Shown here: one piece after another, positions 52,839-61,781 of the stretch
Position numbering within the stretch: the stretch's first letter is position 1
Layout of the letters: every line of letters starts with the position of its first letter
NCBI RefSeq assembly: GCF_050589825.1
Contig: NZ_JBNGOZ010000018.1
Span: 1 to 64,000, forward strand
Length of the DNA: 64,000 nucleotides
Origin: Carboxylicivirga longa
GTDB lineage: Bacteria; Bacteroidota; Bacteroidia; Bacteroidales; Marinilabiliaceae
Reading direction: 5' to 3'
Position numbers and translations under genes: made by a program
Notes under the pieces: generated by a model
Seen by the model: the letters and a program-made list of their open reading frames with translations, nothing else
Databases searched by the model: none
What the model was told of the DNA's origin: nothing

Positions 52839-53927
52839 ATGAAAACAATAGTAACTTTTGGAGAGATTATGGGGCGAATGGCCTCACCAGCAAATTTGCG
52901 ATTAAGACAAACACGCGAATTTGAAATCACTTATGCCGGGGCAGAAGCCAGTGTGGCTGCTTCTATCTGTAATTTTGGTGGAAAAGCACGTTATGTGACG
53001 GCTTTACCTAAGCATGCATTAGCTGAAGCAACAATGGATTCAGTTAGAGCCGTTGGTGTTGACGTAAGCTATGTGTTGCGTACCGACAATGGACGTTTAG
53101 GACTCTATTTTTTGGAAACCGGTGCCAATCAGCGTCCAAGCAATGTTATATACGATCGAGAGGATTCAGCGTTGGCTATTACAGCAGCTGACCAATATGA
53201 CTGGGACGGTATTTTCGATGGTGCGCAGTGGTTACATTTGAGTGGCATTACGCCTGCGCTTTCAAAGAATGCAGCGGAAGCCACCTTGGTGGCAGCGCAA
53301 AAGGCCAAAGCAGCCGGTGCATTGGTTTCTATTGACTTAAATTTCCGTGGTAAACTATGGAAGTGGGATGCTTCCAAATCAGCGCATGAACTGGCTCAGC
53401 TCACCTTGCGTAAAATCTTGCCTTTTATCGATGTGGTAATTGCCAATGAAGAAGATTGCCACGATGTGTTAGGAATTCAGGCTGGTGATACGAATGTGCA
53501 TTCAGGGGCCATAGATACGGCTCGCTATCCCGATGTGGCACGTCAGGTAGTGAAGCAATTTCCCAATGTGAGTAAGGTAGCCATTACCTTACGAGAGAGC
53601 TTATCAGCTTCTCATAACAACTGGGGAGCTATGCTCTACGATGCCAAATCAGATACCTCGTTTTTTGCACCTTTGGATGCAGAGGGGAATTATCAGTCAT
53701 ATAAAATCAAAAATATTGTTGATCGCGTAGGGGGTGGGGATTCTTTTGCAGGCGGTTTAATCTATGCGCTAACAACCTCAGAATTGTCAGAACCTCAGGT
53801 TGCTATACTATATGCGGTGGCGGCATCGTGTTTGAAACATTCTATTAAAGGAGATTTTAATTTTTCTACACGAGCTGAGGTTGAAGCGTTAATGGGAGGA
53901 AGTACATCTGGTCGTGTCGTGCGGTAA
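52839..53927 (+). CDS. 2-keto-3-deoxy-sugar-acid kinase (PfkB family)
   Basis: A 362-residue ribokinase-like kinase. N-terminal signature: VTFGEIMGRMASPANLRLRQ and the GAEASVAASICNFGGKARYV substrate region. Catalytic base Asp301 lies in DRVGGGDSFAGGL, where the family has GAGD. ATP-binding residues surround VAITLRESLS. It would phosphorylate 2-keto-3-deoxy-gluconate or -galactonate at O6, feeding the aldolase 83 bases upstream. Length is a little above the usual 310-340 because of an insert near residues 210-232. Confidence 0.92.
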   Translation: MKTIVTFGEIMGRMASPANLRLRQTREFEITYAGAEASVAASICNFGGKARYVTALPKHALAEATMDSVRAVGVDVSYVLRTDNGRLGLYFLETGANQRPSNVIYDREDSALAITAADQYDWDGIFDGAQWLHLSGITPALSKNAAEATLVAAQKAKAAGALVSIDLNFRGKLWKWDASKSAHELAQLTLRKILPFIDVVIANEEDCHDVLGIQAGDTNVHSGAIDTARYPDVARQVVKQFPNVSKVAITLRESLSASHNNWGAMLYDAKSDTSFFAPLDAEGNYQSYKIKNIVDRVGGGDSFAGGLIYALTTSELSEPQVAILYAVAASCLKHSIKGDFNFSTRAEVEALMGGSTSGRVVR

Positions 53928-54042
53928 TCAATATAGGGAGTAAAATAACTTTGTGTTATTAATTGAATGATTTCTGTCACTTATAAAACAGTTGTGTTAA
54001 CATCTTTGGGAGATCGTAATTATTGACTACAATTCAGGACAA

Positions 54043-55578
54043 ATGAAATATCTTTTATTCTTTATTTTATATACAGCAGTTATTCCAACCTGCTTAAGTC
54101 AGGTTGAGAAGCCCAATGTGATCCTTATTATGTGCGATGATCTGAACGACTACCAGGGTGTTTTTGGCGGTCATCCACAGGCACAAACACCTCATATTGA
54201 CGCCATGGCAGCTGCTGGTGTACAGTTTATCAATGCGCAATCCAATGTGCCGGTTTGCCAGCCATCACGCAATAGTCTCTTCACTGGCGTATATCCGCAT
54301 GATTCCAACGATTTTGGCTGGACAGGCCGTACCAAGCAAATGGTGTTGAAGCACAACAAAACCTTGATGCAGCTTTTTCAGGAAAATGGTTATTACACCC
54401 TTGGAACAGGTAAATTGCTACACGGTAATAACGAAACAAAATCATGGGATGAGTGGGGAATGAATACCAAGCACAATTATGGACCGTTTCCTTTTGATGG
54501 TGAGAAAATGGTGGCCCACCCGAAAGTGCCACAGCCCTATCAGTCAATTGGACCTGTCGATGGCTCATATGGCCGTTTATCAACCTGTGATTCATGGGTA
54601 TATGGAAGGGATAAGAAGCCATTTAATTATGAGAGTGATGATAAGCGTGACCTGATGCAGGATGAGTTGCATGCGCAATGGGCGAGTAATAAGCTGAAAG
54701 AACTGGAGGCGAAAGATAGTTCTCAGCCTTTTTTTATGGGTGTTGGATTTGTCAATCCGCATACCCCCTTACATGCACCTGATCGTTTTTTTGATATGTT
54801 CCCAATTGAGGAACTGGAGCTGGCTCCCTGGTTAGAAAATGATGCTGAAGATACCTTCCTGAAGTATAATATCAATCCTAATAACAAAGGCTTTAGATAC
54901 TATCGTACAATACTTGAGTCTTATAATGGCGATCGTGAGTTAGCATTAAAGCATTTCTTACAGGCTTACCTGGCTTGTGTGGCTTTTGTTGATGAACAGA
55001 TTGGAAAGGTGTTGGATACCTTGGAAAAAACCAAATTTAAGGATAACACTATTGTGATTCTGACAGCCGACCATGGTTGGCAGATGGGAGAGAAAAATTA
55101 CCTGTTTAAGAATTCGCCATGGGATGAAAGTTCCCGTGTGCCAATGGTGATAATGGCACCTGATGCCCATGTTGGAGCAAAGGTTGAGCAGCCTGTTTCT
55201 TTGATAGATATATATCCAACCTTATTAGATTACTGTAATTTATCAGGAAGTAACACAATTAATGAAGAAGGTGGGAAATTAGGAGGCTATAGCATGTTGC
55301 CATTGTTAGATAATGATGAGGAAACAATTTGGCGTGGACCGAGGGGAGCATTAACTATTGTTGGAAATATCGGGTCTTCGACTGCTATTGAAGAACAACA
55401 TTATTCGTACCGTACAAAAGATTGGCGATATATTCGTTATGCAGATGGTACGGAAGAGTTGTACCACCATAAAAATGATCCTCATGAGTGGAAGAACTTA
55501 GTTGATGATAATAAGTACAAGATGGTAAAACTTAGCTTGTATAAAGAGGTTTGCGAAATATTAGGTGTAAAACTATAG
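54043..55578 (+). CDS. Secreted formylglycine sulfatase (iduronate-sulfatase-like, S1_7-type)
   Basis: A 511-residue S1 sulfatase with a signal peptide (MKYLLFFILYTAVIPTCLSQ). The first metal motif is ILIMCDDLNDYQ (Asp32-Asp33). The modified cysteine is Cys72 in VCQPSRNSLFTG, the C-x-P-S-R formylglycine motif. Later metal and sulfate residues are GTGKLLHGN, GFVNPHTPLHAP and LTADHGWQMGEKNYLFKNSP. The opening CDDLNDYQ and the late 'DHGWQMGEK' are typical of subfamily S1_7 and iduronate-2-sulfatases; the subfamily call is from memory of these motifs. It is paralogous to the sulfatase at 59730 and precedes another sulfatase by 11 bases. Confidence 0.92.
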   Translation: MKYLLFFILYTAVIPTCLSQVEKPNVILIMCDDLNDYQGVFGGHPQAQTPHIDAMAAAGVQFINAQSNVPVCQPSRNSLFTGVYPHDSNDFGWTGRTKQMVLKHNKTLMQLFQENGYYTLGTGKLLHGNNETKSWDEWGMNTKHNYGPFPFDGEKMVAHPKVPQPYQSIGPVDGSYGRLSTCDSWVYGRDKKPFNYESDDKRDLMQDELHAQWASNKLKELEAKDSSQPFFMGVGFVNPHTPLHAPDRFFDMFPIEELELAPWLENDAEDTFLKYNINPNNKGFRYYRTILESYNGDRELALKHFLQAYLACVAFVDEQIGKVLDTLEKTKFKDNTIVILTADHGWQMGEKNYLFKNSPWDESSRVPMVIMAPDAHVGAKVEQPVSLIDIYPTLLDYCNLSGSNTINEEGGKLGGYSMLPLLDNDEETIWRGPRGALTIVGNIGSSTAIEEQHYSYRTKDWRYIRYADGTEELYHHKNDPHEWKNLVDDNKYKMVKLSLYKEVCEILGVKL

Positions 55579-55589
55579 AAACAGAGATT

Positions 55590-56996
55590 ATGAAAATTAT
55601 TAATATTGTAGCCATTGTTCTTGCTGTAGTTTGTTCATCAGCCATAGATACTTACGCAAAAGTAAAAAAGCTTAAACCCAATTTAATTGTAATCATGGCC
55701 GATGACCTTGGCTATGCTGATGTGGGCTTTAATGGTTGTAAAGATATTCCAACACCTAACATTGACCGAATAGCCAGCGAAGGCGTGAAGTTCACTAATG
55801 GTTATACCTCCTATTCGGTATGTAGTCCTAGTCGTGCTGGTTTTTTAACAGGTCGTTACCAGCAGCGTTTTGGTTTTGAACGTAACCCGCAATATCGTCC
55901 TGATGATCCTGATATGGGACTGACCACCGATGAAATGATCATAGCGGAATCATTGGCTCAGGTAGGTTATCAATCTACTGTCATTGGAAAATGGCACATG
56001 GGAGCTCATAAGGCAACACATCATCCCCTTAACAGAGGTTTTGCCGAATTCTTCGGGCACCTGGGCGGAGGACACCGTTATTTTCCTGAGGAATTAACCA
56101 TCAAAGATAGTTATGCCATATCAGGTGAACATGATAGCTATCGCACCTGGATAATGCGAAATCATACGCCTGTAAAAACAAGTAAATACCTGACGGATGA
56201 GTTTTCTGATGAAGCGGTCAGCTTTATTAAACGTCATGCTAATGAGCCTTTCTTCCTGTTTCTATCTTACAATGCACCCCACGGACCATTACAAGCTACG
56301 GATGAATACCTTCAGCGCTTTCCTGATATTAAAGATACCAAGCGTAAAACCTATGCCGCCATGGTAAGTGCTCTGGACGATGGTGTTGGTCGCGTGCTTG
56401 AAACATTAGAAGATTTAGCCATTGATGATAATACAATCATCTTTTTCTTATCGGATAATGGAGGCCCGGAGACAAAGAATGCATCTGATAATGGGCCTCT
56501 GCGTGAAGGAAAAAGCTCACATTATGAGGGTGGATACCGTGTGCCATTTGCTATGCGCTGGAAAAGTCAGGTTGATGCAACGGTTTATGATTTTCCAATA
56601 TCATCACTCGATATTTTTGCTACTATCTCGGCATTGGCTAAATCGCCCATTAATAAGGATAAACCCTTGGATGGCGTTAACCTCATTCCGTATGTTACTG
56701 GAAATAGCAATAAAGCACCACATCAAAATATCTATTTAAGAAAGTTTGATCAGCAACGTTATTGTGTACGAGATGGTGATTACAAATTAGTTATGCATAA
56801 TAATGGGAAAACAAAGGAATTGTATAACCTCAGTGAGGATATTGGAGAGCAAAATAATTTAGCTGACCAAATGCCTGAGAAAGTGAAAGAATTGGAATTA
56901 ATACTAAATGAGTGGACCTCTGAATTGATAGATCCTACTTTTCTTGGCCTGATACATTCTGAAGCCTGGAAGAAGGAAGGGCGTAAGGCTAAGTGA
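55590..56996 (+). CDS. Secreted formylglycine sulfatase (S1_19-like)
   Basis: A 468-residue sulfatase from the ATG at 55590; the longer reading from 55551 overlaps the previous gene and adds no signal peptide. The signal is MKIINIVAIVLAVVCSSAID. Metal motif: VIMADDLGYADVG. Modified cysteine: Cys78 in VCSPSRAGFLTG, followed by RYQQRFGFERN, a motif recalled from subfamilies acting on marine sulfated galactans. Later motifs are GKWHMGAHKA, NAPHGPLQA and FLSDNGGPETKNAS. It starts 11 bases after the upstream sulfatase stop. Different sulfatase classes side by side suggest at least two sulfate positions in the substrate. Confidence 0.9.
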   Translation: MKIINIVAIVLAVVCSSAIDTYAKVKKLKPNLIVIMADDLGYADVGFNGCKDIPTPNIDRIASEGVKFTNGYTSYSVCSPSRAGFLTGRYQQRFGFERNPQYRPDDPDMGLTTDEMIIAESLAQVGYQSTVIGKWHMGAHKATHHPLNRGFAEFFGHLGGGHRYFPEELTIKDSYAISGEHDSYRTWIMRNHTPVKTSKYLTDEFSDEAVSFIKRHANEPFFLFLSYNAPHGPLQATDEYLQRFPDIKDTKRKTYAAMVSALDDGVGRVLETLEDLAIDDNTIIFFLSDNGGPETKNASDNGPLREGKSSHYEGGYRVPFAMRWKSQVDATVYDFPISSLDIFATISALAKSPINKDKPLDGVNLIPYVTGNSNKAPHQNIYLRKFDQQRYCVRDGDYKLVMHNNGKTKELYNLSEDIGEQNNLADQMPEKVKELELILNEWTSELIDPTFLGLIHSEAWKKEGRKAK

Positions 56997-57157
56997 AATT
57001 AAACTAGGAATTGACAAATTCTCCTGAAGAATCAATAAGAAGTTTGGTTAAAACCTGGTTGTCTTTGGATAATAAACGCTCAAACCAATCATCAGTAAAC
57101 CAGTACTTTTGAATATTGCTCAAACCGGGCTTTTAACCGTTAAAAAAGTAATTTAAT

Positions 57158-59521
57158 ATGAGGCGAGTTGTTTTGTTAATATACATGGCTGTAATGACTA
57201 GCGGCGTTATGGCACAGACAGTTGTTTTTTCTGATGATTTTGAATCATATGCTCTTAATGATGAGTTAGCAACACTTGGATATGTCTTTATTAAAAAGGC
57301 AGATTATCCAGGAACTATTAGCACCTCTGTTCAGAGCAACAATGGCAATCATTACGCTGCCTGTGTAGCCAGCGAAAACGGTCAGACCCTCATGCAGCTG
57401 CGTAAGGAAGTTGATGTTACTGCAGGCAAACAATACAAGCTGAGCATTAAAACAACCAGTCCATTTAAACGTCATTTACGCGTTTATCAATCCGATGGTA
57501 TCACATTATTAAATCAAGGTGAAGATTTTACGCCATCAGAAGAGCAGAAGACGCGATGGATAGATCATGAGATGACTTTTACAGCAGGAGCCGGTATGAA
57601 TACGGTGTACGTCGGTGTCTTCCACAATTGGTCGGGCACGCTGTTAGTGGATGAAATAAAAGTGGAGGAAGTCGCATTTACCGAGATAAGCGATTATTAC
57701 ATCAGTAGTTCAGAAGGTGACGATGCCAACGATGGCACCATAGATGCACCTTTCCAATCTTTAGAAAGAATTAGTCAGGCACCACTAAAGCCCGGTAATA
57801 CCGTTAATTTTAAATGTGGGGATCGTTTCGATGGTCATTTTGTTGTAAATGGTTCAGGTACATTGGAAAATCCCATTACCATAACTTCATACGGAGAAGG
57901 TAATAAACCAATTATTACCGGGGAAGTAGGATCTGCAGCCGGTGGCGATTATCAGGAAGCTATTTTAGTGGAGAATCACGATAACCTTATTTTTGATGGT
58001 TTGGAGATTAATAATGAACGAACAGTCAACCGAGCAGGCGTGGATGAAACCGATGCCTATGGTATTTATGTCTTAAATACCGGAGCAGAAATCATGCGTA
58101 ATTTTGTCTTCCGAAATATGACTTTTCAGAATGTATATGCACCAAAGCCCATTTTACAAGGTGAGGGGGAAGATGCTTTTAATGGATTAGAGGTGGCTGC
58201 TGTTCGATTCTATACAGCCAAAAACACCGTTGCTGGTCAGGAAAAGAATATCCAGGATGTTCTGATGGAAGACTGTTATTTCACCGACTTACAACGCTTA
58301 GGTGTTCATATGAAGCATGCTGGTGGAGCCGACGGAATTGGTGATGAAATAATTAATCGAAATATGAACCTGGTCTTTCGTAATAATGAATTTCATTATA
58401 CAGGTGGAACATGCATATTACCTACAAAAACATACAATTGCTTAATTGAGGACAACCTGTTTAATCACCCAGGTTCCGATGTTGATCCGCGTATGCCTAA
58501 CCGTGGCAGCTCGGTTTGGACCTGGCGTTGTTACAATACTGTTATTCAGCGTAACCGTTGCATTAGCACCAGAGGTTACCTTGATTCACATGGTATTCAT
58601 ATCGATCACGAAAACCACAACACCTTTGTACAGTACAACTATATGGAAGATTGTGAAGGTGGTTTTGTTGAGATTCTAGGCGGAAACGTTAATGCTGTCT
58701 ATCGTTTTAATGTGAGTGTGAACGATGGGTGGCGCGATAACCCCAATTGGAAGAACAGCAATCATACCATTTGGATTAATCAAAATGCACCATCGGGCAC
58801 ACACTATTGCGACTATAGCTACATTTACAATAATACGGTTGTTATCGACCAACCATACGCAACTGCAATTGATGTGAATGCAAAAAACACGCACATCTTT
58901 AATAATATATTCTACTCAAGTAATGGTTCGGGCATTGGCACCAAACAGATGGTCATGAATAATAATGGCACAGAGCTGTTTATGGCGAACAATCTGTTCT
59001 TTGGAGGTGTGGCGCAAAACTTTATGAGTTTGGATGCTGCCCCAGTTACAGGTGACCCTTTATTCACAACGGAAGAAGACGAAGCTTCTGACAAATACCA
59101 GGTAAAATCTAATAGTCCTGCCATTAATGCCGGGGTCGCTAAACTAGGCCCGCCAATTCCCGGAGCTGGTGAAGGTATTTTTAAGGATATACCAGAATAT
59201 CCTACAGTAGATTTTTATGGTAATCCTATCGATTTTAATAACGAAACACCAAACATAGGAGCCTGTAATGTAAAGGAAACAATATCGGATATTGGCGACT
59301 ATGCCCATTTACCCAAATTAAATATCTCACCTAACCCATCTACTGGATTGGTGTTCATAAACGGGATTGAAAAGGAAAGTTGTGCAAGGGTATTCGACTT
59401 AAGAGGAAGGAAAGTGTTGGAACAAAATGTGATAAAACAAATGAATGTCGGACACATTGATTCTGGCTTGTATGTGCTATTGCTTGACGGTTATCAACCA
59501 ATGAAATTAATGATTAAATAA
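57158..59521 (+). CDS. T9SS-exported right-handed beta-helix protein (candidate polysaccharide-active enzyme)
   Basis: A 787-residue secreted protein (signal MRRVVLLIYMAVMTSGVMAQ). Residues about 20-170 form a jelly-roll carbohydrate-binding-like domain (VVFSDDFESYALNDELATLG ... GTLLVDEIKVEEV). From about 180 to 640 a right-handed beta-helix follows (DYYISSSEGDDANDGTIDAP start, GYLDSHGIHIDHENHNTFVQ, YMEDCEGGFVEILGGNVNAV). The C-terminus is a type A T9SS sorting domain (ISPNPSTGLVFINGIEKES to GYQPMKLMIK). The conserved His/Asp-rich middle (SHGIHIDHENHN) could be an active site. No named family is recognised, so it may be a hydrolase or lyase acting on the sulfated polymer. Confidence 0.8.
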   Translation: MRRVVLLIYMAVMTSGVMAQTVVFSDDFESYALNDELATLGYVFIKKADYPGTISTSVQSNNGNHYAACVASENGQTLMQLRKEVDVTAGKQYKLSIKTTSPFKRHLRVYQSDGITLLNQGEDFTPSEEQKTRWIDHEMTFTAGAGMNTVYVGVFHNWSGTLLVDEIKVEEVAFTEISDYYISSSEGDDANDGTIDAPFQSLERISQAPLKPGNTVNFKCGDRFDGHFVVNGSGTLENPITITSYGEGNKPIITGEVGSAAGGDYQEAILVENHDNLIFDGLEINNERTVNRAGVDETDAYGIYVLNTGAEIMRNFVFRNMTFQNVYAPKPILQGEGEDAFNGLEVAAVRFYTAKNTVAGQEKNIQDVLMEDCYFTDLQRLGVHMKHAGGADGIGDEIINRNMNLVFRNNEFHYTGGTCILPTKTYNCLIEDNLFNHPGSDVDPRMPNRGSSVWTWRCYNTVIQRNRCISTRGYLDSHGIHIDHENHNTFVQYNYMEDCEGGFVEILGGNVNAVYRFNVSVNDGWRDNPNWKNSNHTIWINQNAPSGTHYCDYSYIYNNTVVIDQPYATAIDVNAKNTHIFNNIFYSSNGSGIGTKQMVMNNNGTELFMANNLFFGGVAQNFMSLDAAPVTGDPLFTTEEDEASDKYQVKSNSPAINAGVAKLGPPIPGAGEGIFKDIPEYPTVDFYGNPIDFNNETPNIGACNVKETISDIGDYAHLPKLNISPNPSTGLVFINGIEKESCARVFDLRGRKVLEQNVIKQMNVGHIDSGLYVLLLDGYQPMKLMIK

Positions 59522-59546
59522 ATACTACACTACACCAATTTTTATG

Positions 59547-59572
59547 GGGAGGTCTAATGACTTCCCTTTTTT
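59547..59572 (+). terminator. Intrinsic terminator after the beta-helix gene
   Basis: GGGAGGTC and GACTTCCC pair (one G-T wobble) around a TAAT loop, followed by six T residues, 25 bases after the stop codon. Confidence 0.82.
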
Positions 59573-59729
59573 ACACCCAAGGCTTATGAATTTCCAAGTA
59601 AATGCATCCTGAGTTAATATGCGTTGGAGCTGGACCTGATAATTATTGCCCATTATCAGATAATATTAGCGCTTTATTGCATTTGTTAATCATGTATTTT
59701 TACTTTTCATGTAAAGTGTAAAATTACAA

Positions 59730-61358
59730 ATGGATATGAATTTATTTCAAAGGTGTTTCTCCATAATAATATTAGCCTTGTTAATCGTTACATGTAAACA
59801 GGCAGATACGGTATCATTAACAAAGCATCCAAATGTTATCCTAATCATGTGTGACGACCTGAACGACTACCAGGGTGCTTTTGGTGGTCATCCGCAAGCC
59901 CACACCCCCAATATTGATAAACTGGCAGCATCGGGTGTACGCTTTATCAATGCTCAAACCAATATTGGCTTGTGTAACCCTTCACGCAATAGCTTATTTA
60001 CAGGTGTCTATCCACATCAATCACGTAATTTTGGCTTAGATACTAAATCGACCAAACAGCTATTTAAGAATAATAAAACCATCATGGAGCAATTCTCAGA
60101 AAAGGGCTATTACGTCATGGGGAGCGGTAAACTATTGCATTCCAATCAAAAACATCTTTGGGATGAGTGGGGTGTTCAAATTAATAATTATGGCCCTTTC
60201 GCTTATGATGGCGAGAAACAGGTCGGTCATCCATCGGTTCCGCAACCATTCCGCAGCATTGGTGATATCGATGGTTCTTATGCACCGTTATCTGATATAC
60301 CCAAGTTTAAAGACGATGAAGTAAAAGGGGAGAACGTAGGATGGACTTATTCCGGTAAAGACGGAAAAGTGTTTAACTACATTGATGAAACAAACCGTGA
60401 CTTATTGCCTGATGAACTGCATGCACAATGGGCGGCCAAACGAATCAAAGAAATGGATGTGCAAGAAAATGATCAGCCTTTTTTCATGGGAATTGGTTTT
60501 GTTCGTCCACACACACCCCTGTATGCACCTAAACGATTCTTTGATATGTTTCCCGTCGATGAACTTGAACTGCCGGTGATAAAAGCGAATGATGTTGATG
60601 ATACCTATTACAAGGACAACTATCCGGTTGAACGGACCAAGGATGATAAGTGGTATACCAACACTTCAAAAGGGCAGATGTACTCAAAGATGCTTACTCA
60701 GTCGTACGGTAATAATGAGGAGGAAGGCTTAAAACACTTTCTGCAGGCTTACCTGGCATGTGTTGCCTTTGTTGATGAGCAGGTAGGCGTTGTTCTGGAT
60801 GCTTTGAACGATAGTCAGTTTGCTAAAAATACGATTGTAGTTTTAACCAGTGATCATGGCTGGCAGATGGGGCAAAAGCAATACTTGTTTAAGAACTCAC
60901 CATGGGAAAACAGCACCCGTATTCCTCTGGTTGTGAATATGCCAGGAGTTAAACCAGGAACCTTAGTGGAACAACCTGTTTCATTGGTCGATATTTACCC
61001 GAGCTTGATTGATATTTGTAATCTGGGCAATCACAATAGAAAGAATGAAGAGGGTCTGCCATTGGGTGGATATAGTTTTAAGGCTTTGTTAAAAGATCCA
61101 ACTTTTGATGATTGGAATGGACCGAAAGGTGCACTCACGGCCATTGCTACCGATGTTGTTGATTACAACATAGAGGCACAAACATTTACTTATCGTACCC
61201 AAGAGTTTCGGTATATTACTTATCCTGATGGTTCAGAGGAATTGTATGATTTAAATAATGATCCGTTTGAATGGCATAATCTGGCAAACGATCCAGCATA
61301 TGCACCATCATTGAGCGAACTAAAAAAGCAAGTGAATGAGATTATCAATGGCCGATAG
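59730..61358 (+). CDS. Lipoprotein sulfatase, paralogue of the S1_7-type enzyme
   Basis: A 542-residue formylglycine sulfatase. The N-terminus has a lipobox (LLIVTCKQ, Cys22), so unlike its paralogue at 54043 it is probably membrane anchored. Metal motif: VILIMCDDLNDYQGAFGGHP. Modified cysteine: Cys82 in LCNPSRNSLFTG. Later motifs are GSGKLLHSN, GIGFVRPHTPLYAP and LTSDHGWQMGQKQYLFKNSP. An insert near residues 290-330 distinguishes it from the paralogue. The pair suggests two related sulfatases acting on neighbouring positions or at different cellular sites. A 210-base gap with terminator precedes it, so it has its own promoter. The second ATG at 59736 could also be the start. Confidence 0.9.
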   Translation: MDMNLFQRCFSIIILALLIVTCKQADTVSLTKHPNVILIMCDDLNDYQGAFGGHPQAHTPNIDKLAASGVRFINAQTNIGLCNPSRNSLFTGVYPHQSRNFGLDTKSTKQLFKNNKTIMEQFSEKGYYVMGSGKLLHSNQKHLWDEWGVQINNYGPFAYDGEKQVGHPSVPQPFRSIGDIDGSYAPLSDIPKFKDDEVKGENVGWTYSGKDGKVFNYIDETNRDLLPDELHAQWAAKRIKEMDVQENDQPFFMGIGFVRPHTPLYAPKRFFDMFPVDELELPVIKANDVDDTYYKDNYPVERTKDDKWYTNTSKGQMYSKMLTQSYGNNEEEGLKHFLQAYLACVAFVDEQVGVVLDALNDSQFAKNTIVVLTSDHGWQMGQKQYLFKNSPWENSTRIPLVVNMPGVKPGTLVEQPVSLVDIYPSLIDICNLGNHNRKNEEGLPLGGYSFKALLKDPTFDDWNGPKGALTAIATDVVDYNIEAQTFTYRTQEFRYITYPDGSEELYDLNNDPFEWHNLANDPAYAPSLSELKKQVNEIINGR

Positions 61359-61781
61359 ATAAATCAACCATCATGTACGAGTGTATTGTTCTTTGGGAAA
61401 CACGAAGATGAAGCACATGGAATGACCAACTAACAAAAAAAGTATTGGATAAAAAACTACCATCCTTTATTTCTAAATCAAAACCTATTAGGTAGCTAAT
61501 GATAAAAGTAATATACCGTCATTGCTTGTTGATGAGCAAATTATTGACTATTTCCTGTAGACTTTTAACTCTCTCTATGTGTCGTGTAATCAGCACTCTG
61601 GACTTTATGAGTGCATGAGAATGCATTCATTGGTAAAAATAAAAAAACACAGAATTAAGCAAAAATGTGCTATTATTTGGATAAAATAGGCACCTCTTTT
61701 TTCTATAAAAACTACATCTTGCCATTGCATATTTACGCGTGCATAAAGCATTTAATACTCATTGAAAAATCAATCATATAG
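61359..61781. other. Intergenic region before the beta-galactosidase gene
   Basis: No gene seen. ATGAGTGCAT and ATGCATTCAT near 61607-61631 form an imperfect inverted repeat that could bind a regulator. The final 60 bases are AT-rich and lead to the ATG at 61782. Confidence 0.5.
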
